Source: Pseudomonas japonica (GTDB lineage Bacteria; Pseudomonadota; Gammaproteobacteria; Pseudomonadales; Pseudomonadaceae). From it: DNA of 64,000 nucleotides. Both the position numbers and the translations under genes were made by a program. The stretch lies in assembly GCF_900188455.1 (NCBI RefSeq), contig NZ_FZOL01000002.1:299293-363292 (forward strand). Reading direction: 5' to 3'. Shown here piece by piece: positions 25,602 to 35,299 of this stretch. The notes under the pieces are model-generated. The model was not told where the DNA came from, did not search any database, and was given only the letters and a program-made list of their open reading frames with translations. Numbering within the stretch: the stretch's first letter is position 1; each line of letters opens with the position of its first letter.

Positions 25602-27083
25602 TTAGTCGATGCCGTACTTGCTCATCCAGTTGCTCAACGTCTGCTGGCTCTTGAGACCCAACAGGGCTGCAGCACGGGTCTTGTTGTGCGCCGTGACACT
25701 CAGCGCCTCACGTACGTAGCGTCGCGCCAAATCAGAAATTATTTCTTGCAAATCAACACCTTGAGACAATTCAGGGATGATTGAATCTTGCCGATTCTTC
25801 GGTAGCTGAAAAAGCGCCTGTTCGATATCGAGTGCACCGACCACATCACTGGAACACCAGAGCACTGCCCGCAACAAGGTGGACTGCAGCTCACGAACAT
25901 TCCCCTTCCATGCATGACGCAGAATAAGTTTCTTTGCTTCAGCGGAAATTCTCTTACCCTTCAGGGTCTCGTCCTGGCGGGTAATTTCTTTCAACAGGGT
26001 GTCAGCCAACAGCAGCAGGTCACCCTCCCGCTCGCGAAGTGGCGGTAAATGCAGAACGCCCACTGCAACGCGGTAAAAAAGATCTTCGCGAAAACCCTCT
26101 TCAGCGACAGCCTGCATGAGGTTGCGATGGGTGGCAGTAATCAGGCGCACGTTCACCCGGATATCCCGACTTCCACCGACCGGCGTGACCACACCCTCCT
26201 GCAACACGCGAAGCAAGCGTACCTGAGCATCCGCTTCAAGCTCACCGAACTCATCAAGAAAAAGCGTGCCGCCATGCGCCTGTTCAAAAACCCCGGCCCG
26301 ATTTGCAATCGCTCCGGTGAAAGCGCCTTTGCAATGACCAAATAACGTGGAGTCAATCAACTCGGGGGGAATCGCCCCGCAGTTGAGCGCAATGAAAGGT
26401 CTGGACGAACGCGGGCCGGCATTGTGGATTGCCCTAGCGAAAAGCTCCTTCCCCGTACCTGTCTCGCCATAGATCAATACCGGAACCTGCTTCTGCGCCA
26501 GGATCTGCGCCTGGGATTTCAGGACCAGCATGCGCTCGCTTTGCGTGACGATGCTGTCGAACGCGGCATTGACCGGAGCTTGCGCCCCGGCCAACTGCAG
26601 CAACTTATCGTCCGGAATGGCGTTGGCGGCCGGCACATACTCTGCGGCGATCTCGAAGGGAACCACGACCTCCTGCACCCCCTGCTCCAGGGAAGACTGA
26701 TAGAAGGTCGCGGGATAGCGTGTCTTGCCGAGCAGTATCCAGATGGCCTGCATGGCAGGCGTTCCGGGGCTGAGCAATATGGAGAGATCCGCAGCGCCAT
26801 CGGAGAGTCGCTGCAGATGGGCATGCGCGACTTCGTGGATGTCCGGAAAATGAACCGGAGAACTCAACGACACATAGTGAGGCTCGATGGCGACGTCGAT
26901 GTTCGAACGGAGCCATTCGAGATAAGGCTCGACGCGTTCAGCCGGGTAAGAGCACAACAACTCCAGACGCTCGAAGGGAACCGCACGCAGCGTGGACAGG
27001 ATCGGACCGACCTCACCACCGTCCGAAGCCTTGAGGTCGTTTCCTCCCACCCAACAAATCAACGTGCGCTGCTGCTTCGACAC
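25602..27083 (-). CDS. RtcR-like CARF sensor - AAA+ sigma-54 activator
   Basis: Transcription activator for sigma-54 RNA polymerase, 493 aa from GTG 27083 (a TTG at 27143 would add 20 residues; neither start has an ideal ribosome site). Residues about 5-170 resemble the CARF-type sensor of RtcR: an opening strand TLICWVGGND and a ligand-loop segment LSPGTPAMQAIWILLGKTRYPATFYQSS (split here as residues 104-131). The AAA+ domain has Walker A GETGTGKE (206-213), GAFTGA (253-258) and FLDEFGEL. A Fis-type helix-turn-helix ends the protein. It is first in the hsd operon, 32 bp before hsdR. It probably senses a nucleotide or RNA-end signal and turns on restriction; the ligand is unknown. No RNA ligase or cyclase (rtcBA) is nearby. 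Confidence 0.88.
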   Translation of the reverse strand: MSKQQRTLICWVGGNDLKASDGGEVGPILSTLRAVPFERLELLCSYPAERVEPYLEWLRSNIDVAIEPHYVSLSSPVHFPDIHEVAHAHLQRLSDGAADLSILLSPGTPAMQAIWILLGKTRYPATFYQSSLEQGVQEVVVPFEIAAEYVPAANAIPDDKLLQLAGAQAPVNAAFDSIVTQSERMLVLKSQAQILAQKQVPVLIYGETGTGKELFARAIHNAGPRSSRPFIALNCGAIPPELIDSTLFGHCKGAFTGAIANRAGVFEQAHGGTLFLDEFGELEADAQVRLLRVLQEGVVTPVGGSRDIRVNVRLITATHRNLMQAVAEEGFREDLFYRVAVGVLHLPPLREREGDLLLLADTLLKEITRQDETLKGKRISAEAKKLILRHAWKGNVRELQSTLLRAVLWCSSDVVGALDIEQALFQLPKNRQDSIIPELSQGVDLQEIISDLARRYVREALSVTAHNKTRAAALLGLKSQQTLSNWMSKYGID

Positions 27084-27222
27084 TGTCCTTGTACTCCCGA
27101 CTCGTATTCCCGGCTGGCCCAGCCCGGGGACATCGCGCTGCAATTCAGAGTATGGATAGTAAACTATTGAATCAATTCAGATTCGGCAAACAGTGTCTTC
27201 TGGCCATTACTCACAGGCGTGT

Positions 27223-27714
27223 TCAGGCCTTGAGCAACCGCGTATCCAATCCAAACCGCTCCTGACTGACCAACCGATACTTCCCCTGCGCCAGCTCGCA
27301 ACTCACCAGCAGATTCCACGAATGCCGGGCAACCGCCGACGGAATCAGCACGAACGGATGCTCCGCCAGCAAGGCTTCCGCGAACTTCTGCTGATTGGGC
27401 GAGGCCGCTGCCCCGGTCAACCAGACCGGATTGGGCACGTCCTCGGGTTGCACCACCTTGATCAGGCTTTGATCCAGCACTTCGAAACAGGTCAGCACAT
27501 GCCCGACCGTATCCAGGGCATCGAAGCCGATATGCACCGCCACTTCGAGAATGGCGGTCGAGGGATCCGCCGAGGCATACACGACATTGCGCCCCGAAGG
27601 GTTCCAGCGCCCACCGAGCCGGTGCGCGCCAATGCCGCTGTCCCATGTGTCCTTGAAGATCTCGCGATCGAGGCGCCATGCGTACCACGAACCGGACCAT
27701 GGCAACGGATTCAC
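27223..27714 (-). CDS. RES-domain toxin, NAD-degrading family
   Basis: 163-aa RES domain protein. The family signature residues are visible: Arg in YAWRLDRE, GGRWNPSGRNVVYAS, Glu in STAILEVAVH and Ser in IPSAVARHSWNLL (about residue 130). Characterised RES toxins (for example in Pseudomonas and Mycobacterium) degrade NAD+ and arrest growth. The gene overlaps the antitoxin stop by 4 bp, the usual antitoxin-first order. Length is standard and no key residue is missing. Confidence 0.93.
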   Translation of the reverse strand: MNPLPWSGSWYAWRLDREIFKDTWDSGIGAHRLGGRWNPSGRNVVYASADPSTAILEVAVHIGFDALDTVGHVLTCFEVLDQSLIKVVQPEDVPNPVWLTGAAASPNQQKFAEALLAEHPFVLIPSAVARHSWNLLVSCELAQGKYRLVSQERFGLDTRLLKA

Positions 27715-28181
27715 TGATAGACCCCGTACTCGATGCGCTCCAGGTAGTCCTCGACGGCCTGGAAGCCAACGGGGTTATCGATCATGTCCAGCGGCACATC
27801 GCCATCCAGGTGCTTGCAGGGACGCCCCAGCCATTCTTCGGCCAGCCGCAGTGAGCCGAATACGTTGATCGCATGCTCCAGTACCCTGGCGAACTGGAAG
27901 GCCACGGCACTTTGCTGGGAATTGAGATGCGCCTCCTGCTTGCTGCCCTGGCGCTGCAGCGTCCTGACCGACTTGCCGACGATGCGGCTCATGATCTTCT
28001 TCGTCGAATACAGGTCGGACAGCGCCAGCATGGCCTGCACGTCCTTCAGGTCGAAACCCTTGGCCGTGAGCCGATAAACCATGACAGGACTGAGCTGGCC
28101 CACGTCCTCCCGAAGAAGGTATTCCGTTGGCCGGCGGCGGGTGCGAAGCGCCTCGTGGGGGTAACTGTCAGCGGTAACCAT
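27711..28181 (-). CDS. Xre/MbcA/ParS-type antitoxin of the RES toxin
   Basis: 156-aa antitoxin. An N-terminal DNA-binding helical domain (about 25-90; KGFDLKDVQAMLAL, SVRTLQRQG) is followed by the MbcA/ParS toxin-binding domain (about 95-150; HAINVFGSLRLAEEWLGRPC, DMIDNPVGFQAVEDYLERIEYG). The start at 28181 is set by GGAG six bases upstream; the frame could extend 14 codons further but would cover the operator. It neutralises the RES toxin and should repress its own promoter through the inverted repeat at 28196-28230. Confidence 0.92.
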   Translation of the reverse strand: MVTADSYPHEALRTRRRPTEYLLREDVGQLSPVMVYRLTAKGFDLKDVQAMLALSDLYSTKKIMSRIVGKSVRTLQRQGSKQEAHLNSQQSAVAFQFARVLEHAINVFGSLRLAEEWLGRPCKHLDGDVPLDMIDNPVGFQAVEDYLERIEYGVYQ

Positions 28182-28195
28182 GGCGAACTCCATGC

Positions 28196-28230
28196 GCGTC
28201 AAATGACGCAATGATAACGCCATTTGACGC
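28196..28230. promoter_or_regulatory. Inverted-repeat operator of the RES/Xre pair
   Basis: GCGTCAAATG (28196-28205) and CATTTGACGC (28221-28230) are perfect inverted copies separated by 15 bp, just upstream of the antitoxin start codon. The first copy continues into ACGC, making GCGTCAAATGACGC itself nearly palindromic. This is the expected place for antitoxin autoregulation. Confidence 0.7.
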
Positions 28231-28430
28231 AGCAGGCATCGACTGGCCGTCGCCTTCAGCGATCTCGGCTATCCACCGCCGAAGCTCAGAATGAGCACAC
28301 GGCGATTGTCCACCGCAGGGAGACAGTCATACCGTTTCCAGCCAATTTATCCTTTTTCAAGAAACCCCTAATCTGGCCTCACACCGCAACAACAACCCAG
28401 AACAACTTCTCGAACAAAAGGATTGCCACC

Positions 28431-29063
28431 ATGACCAACGCCACTTCCTACACCTACAACCGCCTGAACAAAGACGACGCCGTAGTCCTCCTGGTCGACC
28501 ACCAGACCGGCCTGATTTCCCTGGTCCAGGACTTCTCGCCGAACGAGTTCAAGAACAACGTGCTGGCGCTGGCCGACCTGGCGAAGTTCTTCGACCTGCC
28601 GACCATCCTCACCACCAGCTTCGAACAAGGCCCCAACGGCCCGCTGGTTCCCGAGCTGAAGGAAATGTTCCCCGATGCGCCGTACATCCCGCGCCCCGGC
28701 CAGATCAACGCCTGGGACAACGAGGACTTCGTCAAGGCGATCAAGGCCACCGGCCGCAAGCAACTGATCATCGCCGGCGTGGTGACCGATGTCTGCGTGG
28801 CCTTCCCGACCCTGTCGGCGCTGGCCGAAGGCTTCGAGGTGTTCGTGGTGACCGATGCCTCCGGCACCTTCAACACCACCGTGCAGCAGGCCGCGTGGAG
28901 CCGCATGACCCAGGCCGGCGCGCAGATGATGAACTGGTTCTCGGTGGCCTGTGAGCTGCACCGCGACTGGCGCAACGACATCGAAGGGCTGGGCAATCTG
29001 CTGTCGCAGCGGATCCCCAACTACCGCAACCTGATGAACAGCTACGCAGCCTTCACCCAGTGA
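28431..29063 (+). CDS. Isochorismatase-family cysteine hydrolase, YcaC-like
   Basis: 210-aa hydrolase of the isochorismatase/cysteine hydrolase superfamily. The Asp in VLLVDHQTG, the conserved Lys and the catalytic Cys in VVTDVCVAFPTL (about residue 121) form the expected triad. Length and sequence style match YcaC, whose true substrate is not established. ATG 28431 follows AAAGGATTGCCACC; the frame extends upstream into the toxin-antitoxin promoter and is not used. The gene is divergent from the RES/Xre pair and convergent with the AraC regulator, sharing a terminator with it. Confidence 0.9.
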   Translation: MTNATSYTYNRLNKDDAVVLLVDHQTGLISLVQDFSPNEFKNNVLALADLAKFFDLPTILTTSFEQGPNGPLVPELKEMFPDAPYIPRPGQINAWDNEDFVKAIKATGRKQLIIAGVVTDVCVAFPTLSALAEGFEVFVVTDASGTFNTTVQQAAWSRMTQAGAQMMNWFSVACELHRDWRNDIEGLGNLLSQRIPNYRNLMNSYAAFTQ

Positions 29064-29077
29064 GCGCTGAATGACCG

Positions 29078-29105
29078 AAGCCCGCTCGCTCAGAGCGGGC
29101 TTTTT
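29078..29105. terminator. Shared bidirectional terminator, overlapping the 3' end of pobR
   Basis: AAGCCCGCTC-GCTCA-GAGCGGGCTTTTT. It terminates the YcaC-like gene 15 bp after its stop. The convergent AraC-family gene has its last codons and stop (29090-29092) inside the hairpin, so the stem is partly coding. Confidence 0.88.
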
Positions 29106-29980
29106 GCATCCTGCGCGGCTTGCACCCCGCCACGCCGGAAAGCGTTCGGCGACTGCCCGCTGAGCCGCCGGAAAAACCGCGAGAAATACGCCGGGTCGGC
29201 AAAGCCCAGGGTGTCGGAAACCTGGGCCACGGTCATGTTGGTGTAGATCAGGCTGCGCCGCGCCTCCAGCAGCAGGCGCTGGTGGATGATCTGCAAGGCG
29301 CTCTGCCCGGCCAGCTGGCGGCACAGGGTGTTCAGGTGCACGGCGGACATGCCCAGGCGATGGGCGAAGGTTTCCACCGCCAGGTGCTCGCGATAATGCT
29401 GCTCCACCAGCTTGATGAAGCCACCGAGCAACTGCCGGTTGCGCTCGTCGCGGCCGCTTGGCGCCCTGCTCTGCTGGCGCCGGCTGATCCACACCATGAG
29501 CACGTTGACCAGCGAGCCGAGCACCAGGTCCCGCGATGCGGCACTGCCCTCGTACTCCTTGAGCAAGGCTGCGAACAGGGTGTCGAGGTAGCCACGATCC
29601 TCCCCCAGTGGATAACAGCCCGACGCGGCCAATGGCGCACCGAGCTGCGCTTCCAGTTGCGCCACCAGCGGCGCGCCGAGGCTCAGCACATAGCCTTCGA
29701 TATCCTCGGAAAACTGGAAGCCATGCACGCACAGCGGCGGCGTGACCTGAATCGACGGCGCGGCGATCCCGCTGCGCCGCCCTTCCACCTCGACCACGGC
29801 CTGGCCACCTTGCACATAGAGCAGCTGGAACAGGTCGGCATGCCGGTGCGGCTTGATCTCCCAGTGGTACAGGCTGCTGCGCTTGGGGATCGACTCGCAG
29901 TGCAACAGGTCCGGGGTCGGCCACGCCTGGCTTTCGCCATACAACTTGAAGATGGGAACGCCGCTGCTACTGGTCTTCAT
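29090..29980 (-). CDS. pobR: AraC/XylS-family regulator of pobA
   Basis: 296 aa. The N-terminal cupin-like sensor domain (about 20-150; HRHADLFQLLYVQGG) and a C-terminal double helix-turn-helix (about 190-285; LGMSAVHLNTLCRQLAGQSA, MTVAQVSDTLGFADPAYFSR) are intact. It is divergent from pobA with a 192-bp gap, matching the AraC-type PobR/PobC activators that respond to 4-hydroxybenzoate in Pseudomonas. ATG 29980 gives MKTSSSGVPIFKLYG. The much longer open frame continuing upstream across pobA is a shadow of pobA. The ligand is inferred from context. Confidence 0.88.
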   Translation of the reverse strand: MKTSSSGVPIFKLYGESQAWPTPDLLHCESIPKRSSLYHWEIKPHRHADLFQLLYVQGGQAVVEVEGRRSGIAAPSIQVTPPLCVHGFQFSEDIEGYVLSLGAPLVAQLEAQLGAPLAASGCYPLGEDRGYLDTLFAALLKEYEGSAASRDLVLGSLVNVLMVWISRRQQSRAPSGRDERNRQLLGGFIKLVEQHYREHLAVETFAHRLGMSAVHLNTLCRQLAGQSALQIIHQRLLLEARRSLIYTNMTVAQVSDTLGFADPAYFSRFFRRLSGQSPNAFRRGGVQAAQDAKSPL

Positions 29981-30052
29981 GAAATTCCTCAGTGACGCGC
30001 CTGGCGTTGCGCCAATCCCGCTGGGAGGCACCCGGCGAGCGATGCCCGATAA

Positions 30053-31360
<1,308 letters not shown>

Positions 31361-31367
31361 GCCTTCT

Positions 31368-31485
31368 GGGGCTGCTTTGCAGCCCTTCGCGAGCAAGCTC
31401 GCTCCCACAGTGTTTTGTGCCGGCTTCAGGTTGCTGGGCTTGCCCAGAACCTTGTGGGAGCGAGCTTGCTCGCGAAGCGGCCCCA
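31368..31485. repeat. REP-type inverted repeat at the pobA/tauA junction
   Basis: CGCGAGCAAGCTCGCTCCCACA (about 31389-31410) faces TGTGGGAGCGAGCTTGCTCGCG (about 31452-31474). This is a different REP subtype from the other copies in the window, which carry AGGAGCTGGCTTGCC or GGAGCGCGGCTTGCC. It lies exactly where the pob block meets the sulfur region and may act as terminator for both convergent genes. Confidence 0.85.
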
Positions 31486-31489
31486 GCAC

Positions 31490-32464
31490 CTACTGCACGA
31501 ACTGCGAACTCACGAACGGCGTGTAATCCGGCAACACCGTCTCCACCTTGCCCTGCTCCTTGAGGAATTTCGCCGTCTCGGCAATCGCTGCCGGTGTCTG
31601 GCTCTGCAGCAGCCCCGCCTGCGCCTGGGCATCAGGGAAGGCCGAGCCCGCGAGCAGCTCGGGCACGTCGGCCGGGTTGGAGCCGGTCAGCTTGGCGATC
31701 TTCTGCACCGGCACCGAATCCGCTGTCCATTGCGCCTTGTTCGCCGCGTAGTCGGCGAAGGACTGCAGGGTGACCTTGGCGAACTTCGCCACCACGTCCG
31801 GATGCTTCTCGGCGAAGTCCTTGCGTGCCACCCAGACCTCGAAGGTCGGGGCGCCCCAGCCGCCGACTTCGGCGGCGTCGGTGAGGGTCTTGCCGGTCTT
31901 GCGGATTTCGCCCAGCGCCGGCGACCAGACGAAGGCGCCGTCGATATCCCCACGCTTCCACGCCGCGGCGATTTCCGCCGGTTGCAGGTTCACCACTTTC
32001 ACCTGCCGGGTATCCAGGCCCCAGTGCTTGAGCGCGCCGAGCAGGCTGTAGTGCGAAGTGGAAACGAAGGGTGTGGCGATGGTCTTGCCGATCAGGTCCC
32101 GCGGGCTGTTTATCCCGCTGCCATTGCGCACCACCAGCGCTTCGGCGGCATTGATCTGCGCCGAGACGATGAAAGCCACGATCGGCAGCTTGCGCGAAGC
32201 GGCGGCGGCCAGCGGGCTGGAGCCAAGGTTGCCGATCTGCACGTCACCGGAGGCGATGGCGGTGACCACCTCCGGACCGCTGTTGAAGCGGCGCCAGTCG
32301 ATCTTTTCACCGATGGCCTGTTCGTAGGCGCCGTCGGCCTGGGGGACTTTGCTCGGGTCGATGCCAGTCTGGTAACCGACCGTGAGCCCGGCGGCGTGGC
32401 TGACCAGGGTCAAGCCGGTCAGGGCCAGGGCGGTGAACAATCTGAGCGGGCGTGACGGCTTCAT
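31490..32464 (-). CDS. tauA: Taurine ABC transporter substrate-binding protein TauA (orphan)
   Basis: 324-aa periplasmic binding protein with a signal peptide (first 24 residues, cleaved about ALTLVSHAA). The body is the TauA type: GYQTGIDPSKVPQADG, NLGSSPLAAA, and DLIGKTIATPFVSTSHYSLL. TauA normally feeds TauBC and the dioxygenase TauD. Here no tauB, tauC or tauD follows; the gene ends against a REP pair and pobA. It may use another importer's membrane parts, or be a remnant of a deletion. It is divergent from the porin gene across an AT-rich 341-bp promoter region. Confidence 0.9.
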   Translation of the reverse strand: MKPSRPLRLFTALALTGLTLVSHAAGLTVGYQTGIDPSKVPQADGAYEQAIGEKIDWRRFNSGPEVVTAIASGDVQIGNLGSSPLAAAASRKLPIVAFIVSAQINAAEALVVRNGSGINSPRDLIGKTIATPFVSTSHYSLLGALKHWGLDTRQVKVVNLQPAEIAAAWKRGDIDGAFVWSPALGEIRKTGKTLTDAAEVGGWGAPTFEVWVARKDFAEKHPDVVAKFAKVTLQSFADYAANKAQWTADSVPVQKIAKLTGSNPADVPELLAGSAFPDAQAQAGLLQSQTPAAIAETAKFLKEQGKVETVLPDYTPFVSSQFVQ

Positions 32465-32805
32465 GGCGGCCAATTCCAGTAAGGACAAGGCCTATAAACC
32501 TATACGCTCTAAAAAACTACAGAAAAATACCTTTTTGGAATTAGCTTATGTGACGGAAGGTTTGTGAAAAATTTGTTGTATATGTCTAAAAAATCTTAAA
32601 AATACACAAATAATTCTTTTTGGATTTATCAAATTGTAATTATCCTTCGCCCCCAGCTTGGCGCATTAGACCAAAGTCTTGAAACGACTAGTTACGATTG
32701 ACTCGACGGTCACCCTTTGGTGCTAATCGCCCATCGACGGTGAGCGGGACACAGATTCCGCCACGACGAACCACAAGAATTAGAAACGAGAGGAGCAATT
32801 CATTT
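32465..32805. promoter_or_regulatory. AT-rich divergent promoter region between tauA and the porin
   Basis: 341 bp with no gene. The part at 32505-32640 is strikingly AT-rich (several A and T runs) compared with its surroundings, as in CysB-type or other LysR-type activated sulfur-starvation promoters. I see no unambiguous operator or -35/-10 pair. AGAGGAG at 32790-32796 is the porin ribosome site. Confidence 0.5.
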
Positions 32806-34131
32806 ATGAAGAAGTCGACCCTGGCTCTTGCCGTGGCCCTTGGGGTTCTGGCCCAGCAAGCAGGTGCTGCCGGTTTTATCGAGGACAGCAAAGCCACGCT
32901 GAAACTGCGCAATTTCTACATCAACACCGACAACCGTGACACCAACGCCAACCCGAACAAGCAGGAAGAATGGGGTCAGGGCTTCCAGCTCGACTACACC
33001 TCCGGCTACACCGAAGGGACCGTCGGTTTCGGCGTCGATGCCATCGCGCTGTACGGCGTGCGCCTGGATTCGGGCAAGGGCACGCACTACAACCCGACCA
33101 GCTCCAGCTACGGCGGCACCGTGTTCCCGACCGACAGCGATGGCCGTGCGGTGAACGACTTCGCCAGCCTGGGCGCCACCGCCAAGGTCAAGATCTCCCA
33201 GACCGAACTGCGCTACGGCACCCTGCTGCCGAAGAACCCGGTCATCGCCTATAACGACGGTCGTCTGCTGCCACAAACCTTCGAAGGTGGCCAGATCGTC
33301 TCCAACGAGATCAAGGACCTGACCCTGACCGCCGGCCAGATCGAGCACGTCAAGGGCCGTAACTCGTCGAACACCGAAGGCCTGTCCATCGCCGGCGCCA
33401 ACAACGCGCGTACCGGCAAGTTCAGCAACCAGTTCCGCTACGCCGGTGCCGACTACAAGCTGACCAAGGACCTGCTGGTGCAGTACTGGTACGGAGGCCT
33501 GGAAAACTTCTACAACCAGCACTTCCTGGGTGCGGTACACAACTGGGCGATCGGCCCGGGCGTGCTGAAGTCCGACTTCCGCTACTTCCACAGCACCGAT
33601 GACGGCAAGAACGGCGATACCGCTGCGTACTACACCAGCGGTTACTACGGTGGCACCACCACCAAAGGTAAGGTCGATAACGATCTGTACAGCGCCCTGT
33701 TCCTGTACACCGTCGCAGGTCACACCTTCGGTGGCGGCTATCAGGTCAGCAACGGCGACAGCGACTTCCCATGGCTGAACCAGGGTGACGGCTCGTCCAA
33801 CTACACCATCACCGACTCGCAGATCCAGAAGTTCGGCCGTGCCGGTGAGCGTACCTGGCAGGCTCGCTACTCCTACGACTTCGCCAAGGTCGGCCTGGCG
33901 GGCCTGACCGCGGGTGTGGTTTACCTGAAAGGCGACAACATCGATTCCACCATCGGTGACCGCAGCGAGTGGGAACGCGACATCACCGTGGCCTACGTGG
34001 TGCCGGAAGGCCCGCTGAAGAACTTCGGCGTGATGTGGAAAAACGCCGCCTGGCGTAGCGACCTGACCAGCGCCAACCACGCTCAGGACGAAAACCGCGT
34101 GATCCTCAGCTACTCCATCCCGCTGCTGTAA
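32806..34131 (+). CDS. OprD/OprE-family outer-membrane porin
   Basis: 441 aa with a signal peptide (MKKSTLALAVALGVLAQQAGA, then AGFIEDSKATLKLRNFY, the canonical OprD-family mature start). The rest alternates in beta-strand fashion and ends in VILSYSIPLL, consistent with an 18-strand barrel. OprD-family porins admit small specific solutes. Its place between tauA and lsfA suggests a sulfonate or sulfate-ester channel induced by sulfur limitation. ATG 32806 has a good AGAGGAG site; upstream in-frame codons are not needed. Confidence 0.92.
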   Translation: MKKSTLALAVALGVLAQQAGAAGFIEDSKATLKLRNFYINTDNRDTNANPNKQEEWGQGFQLDYTSGYTEGTVGFGVDAIALYGVRLDSGKGTHYNPTSSSYGGTVFPTDSDGRAVNDFASLGATAKVKISQTELRYGTLLPKNPVIAYNDGRLLPQTFEGGQIVSNEIKDLTLTAGQIEHVKGRNSSNTEGLSIAGANNARTGKFSNQFRYAGADYKLTKDLLVQYWYGGLENFYNQHFLGAVHNWAIGPGVLKSDFRYFHSTDDGKNGDTAAYYTSGYYGGTTTKGKVDNDLYSALFLYTVAGHTFGGGYQVSNGDSDFPWLNQGDGSSNYTITDSQIQKFGRAGERTWQARYSYDFAKVGLAGLTAGVVYLKGDNIDSTIGDRSEWERDITVAYVVPEGPLKNFGVMWKNAAWRSDLTSANHAQDENRVILSYSIPLL

Positions 34132-34145
34132 CACGCCGCGAGAAA

Positions 34146-34188
34146 AACAGCGCCCGCCCGGTCCCCCATACCGCGCGGGCGTTGTTTT
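34146..34188 (+). terminator. Terminator after the porin gene
   Basis: AACAGCGCCCGC(C) pairs with GCGGGCGTTGTT around a CGGTCCCCCATACCGC insert that itself can pair (CGGT/ACCG). It is 14 bp after the stop and followed by a short T-rich stretch. Confidence 0.75.
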
Positions 34189-34301
34189 GTCCGTTATTTG
34201 TTATTCGTTTCAGGAATGAATAAATCAATATTTATTCTTTTTAATTTCCCTTGGTCACAGGCACAGTTGAGCCATAACGCACTCAGCCAAGGAACCGCAC
34301 C

Positions 34302-34940
34302 ATGAGCCTCAGACTCGGCGATATCGCCCCCGACTTCGAACAGGACTCCAGCGCCGGCAAGATCCGCTTCCACGAGTGGCTCGGTGACAGCTGGGGCGTA
34401 CTGTTCTCGCACCCGGCCGACTTCACCCCGGTGTGCACCACGGAGCTGGGCTTCACCGCCAAGCTGAAAGAGCAGTTCGCCGAGCGCGGGGTCAAGGCCA
34501 TCGCCCTCTCGGTCGACCCGGTGGATTCCCACCATCGCTGGATCGAAGACATCAACGAAACCCAGAACACCACGGTCAACTTCCCGATCCTGGCCGACGC
34601 CGATCGCAAGGTGTCCGACCTCTACGACCTGATCCACCCCAACGCCAGCGACACCCTCACCGTGCGCTCCCTGTTCGTGATCGATCCGAACAAGAAGATC
34701 CGTCTGACCATCACCTACCCGGCCAGCACCGGGCGCAATTTCCACGAGATCCTGCGGGTGATCGACTCGCTGCAGCTCACCGACAACCACAAGGTCGCCA
34801 CGCCGGCCAACTGGCAGGACGGTGACGAGGTGGTGATCGTGCCGTCGCTGAAGGATGAGGACGAGATCAAGCGCCGCTTTCCGAAGGGCTACCGCGCGGT
34901 CAAGCCGTACCTGCGCCTGACCCCACAGCCGAACCGTTGA
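34302..34940 (+). CDS. lsfA: LsfA, 1-Cys peroxiredoxin
   Basis: 212-aa Prx6-type peroxidase reducing hydroperoxides. The peroxidatic Cys45 is in DFTPVCTTELG and the conserved Arg in TVRSLFVID. The C-terminal half is the extended Prx6 domain, and there is no resolving cysteine in the usual place. LsfA is known as a sulfate-starvation-induced protein in Pseudomonas, and it precedes the ssu operon here as in relatives. It probably protects against oxidants made by the flavin monooxygenase SsuD. A strong terminator follows. Confidence 0.95.
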   Translation: MSLRLGDIAPDFEQDSSAGKIRFHEWLGDSWGVLFSHPADFTPVCTTELGFTAKLKEQFAERGVKAIALSVDPVDSHHRWIEDINETQNTTVNFPILADADRKVSDLYDLIHPNASDTLTVRSLFVIDPNKKIRLTITYPASTGRNFHEILRVIDSLQLTDNHKVATPANWQDGDEVVIVPSLKDEDEIKRRFPKGYRAVKPYLRLTPQPNR

Positions 34941-34977
34941 GATTCATCGTATTGCTTTAGCCATCGCAGGGATTTTC

Positions 34978-35003
34978 GGGCCGTTTCGACGGCCCTTTTT
35001 TTT
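34978..35003 (+). terminator. Terminator after lsfA
   Basis: GGGCCGT-TTCG-ACGGCCC followed by eight T residues: a canonical intrinsic terminator 37 bp past the lsfA stop. Confidence 0.95.
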
Positions 35004-35033
35004 GCCTGCGTGTCAGCCGAGGCAGGCGCCGTC

Positions 35034-35142
35034 CCCGTAGGAGCGCGGCTTGCCCGCGAAAGGACCGCGAAGCGGTCCCCGACAGCGGTGAGGTCTGGGA
35101 CCGCTTCGCGGTCCTTTCGCGGGCAAGCCGCGCTCCTACGGG
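35034..35142. repeat. REP-type inverted repeat pair
   Basis: CCCGTAGGAGCGCGGCTTGC continuing into CCGCGAAAGGACCGCGAAGCGGTCC, with a complete reverse complement ending at 35142 (GCGCTCCTACGGG). The arms match almost perfectly around GACAGCGGTGAGGTCTG. It separates lsfA from ssuE. Confidence 0.9.
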
Positions 35143-35299
35143 AAGAGGGAAAGTACAGAAAGCGCATATCTCAAAATCATATAAACAAATGAAAAAATAT
35201 GATTTCTAGATATATGCATCCCCCTGTTAATGTCACCTCATTCCAGCGAGCCACCTAACTCGCGGGCCCCTTCAGTTCAGTTCCAAGGATGCGCATTCA

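Noticed and set aside
25602..27083. CARF-like domain taken as evidence of a type III CRISPR system
   Set aside because: No cas gene, Cas10-like protein or repeat-spacer array occurs in the window. The domain layout is that of RtcR-type activators.
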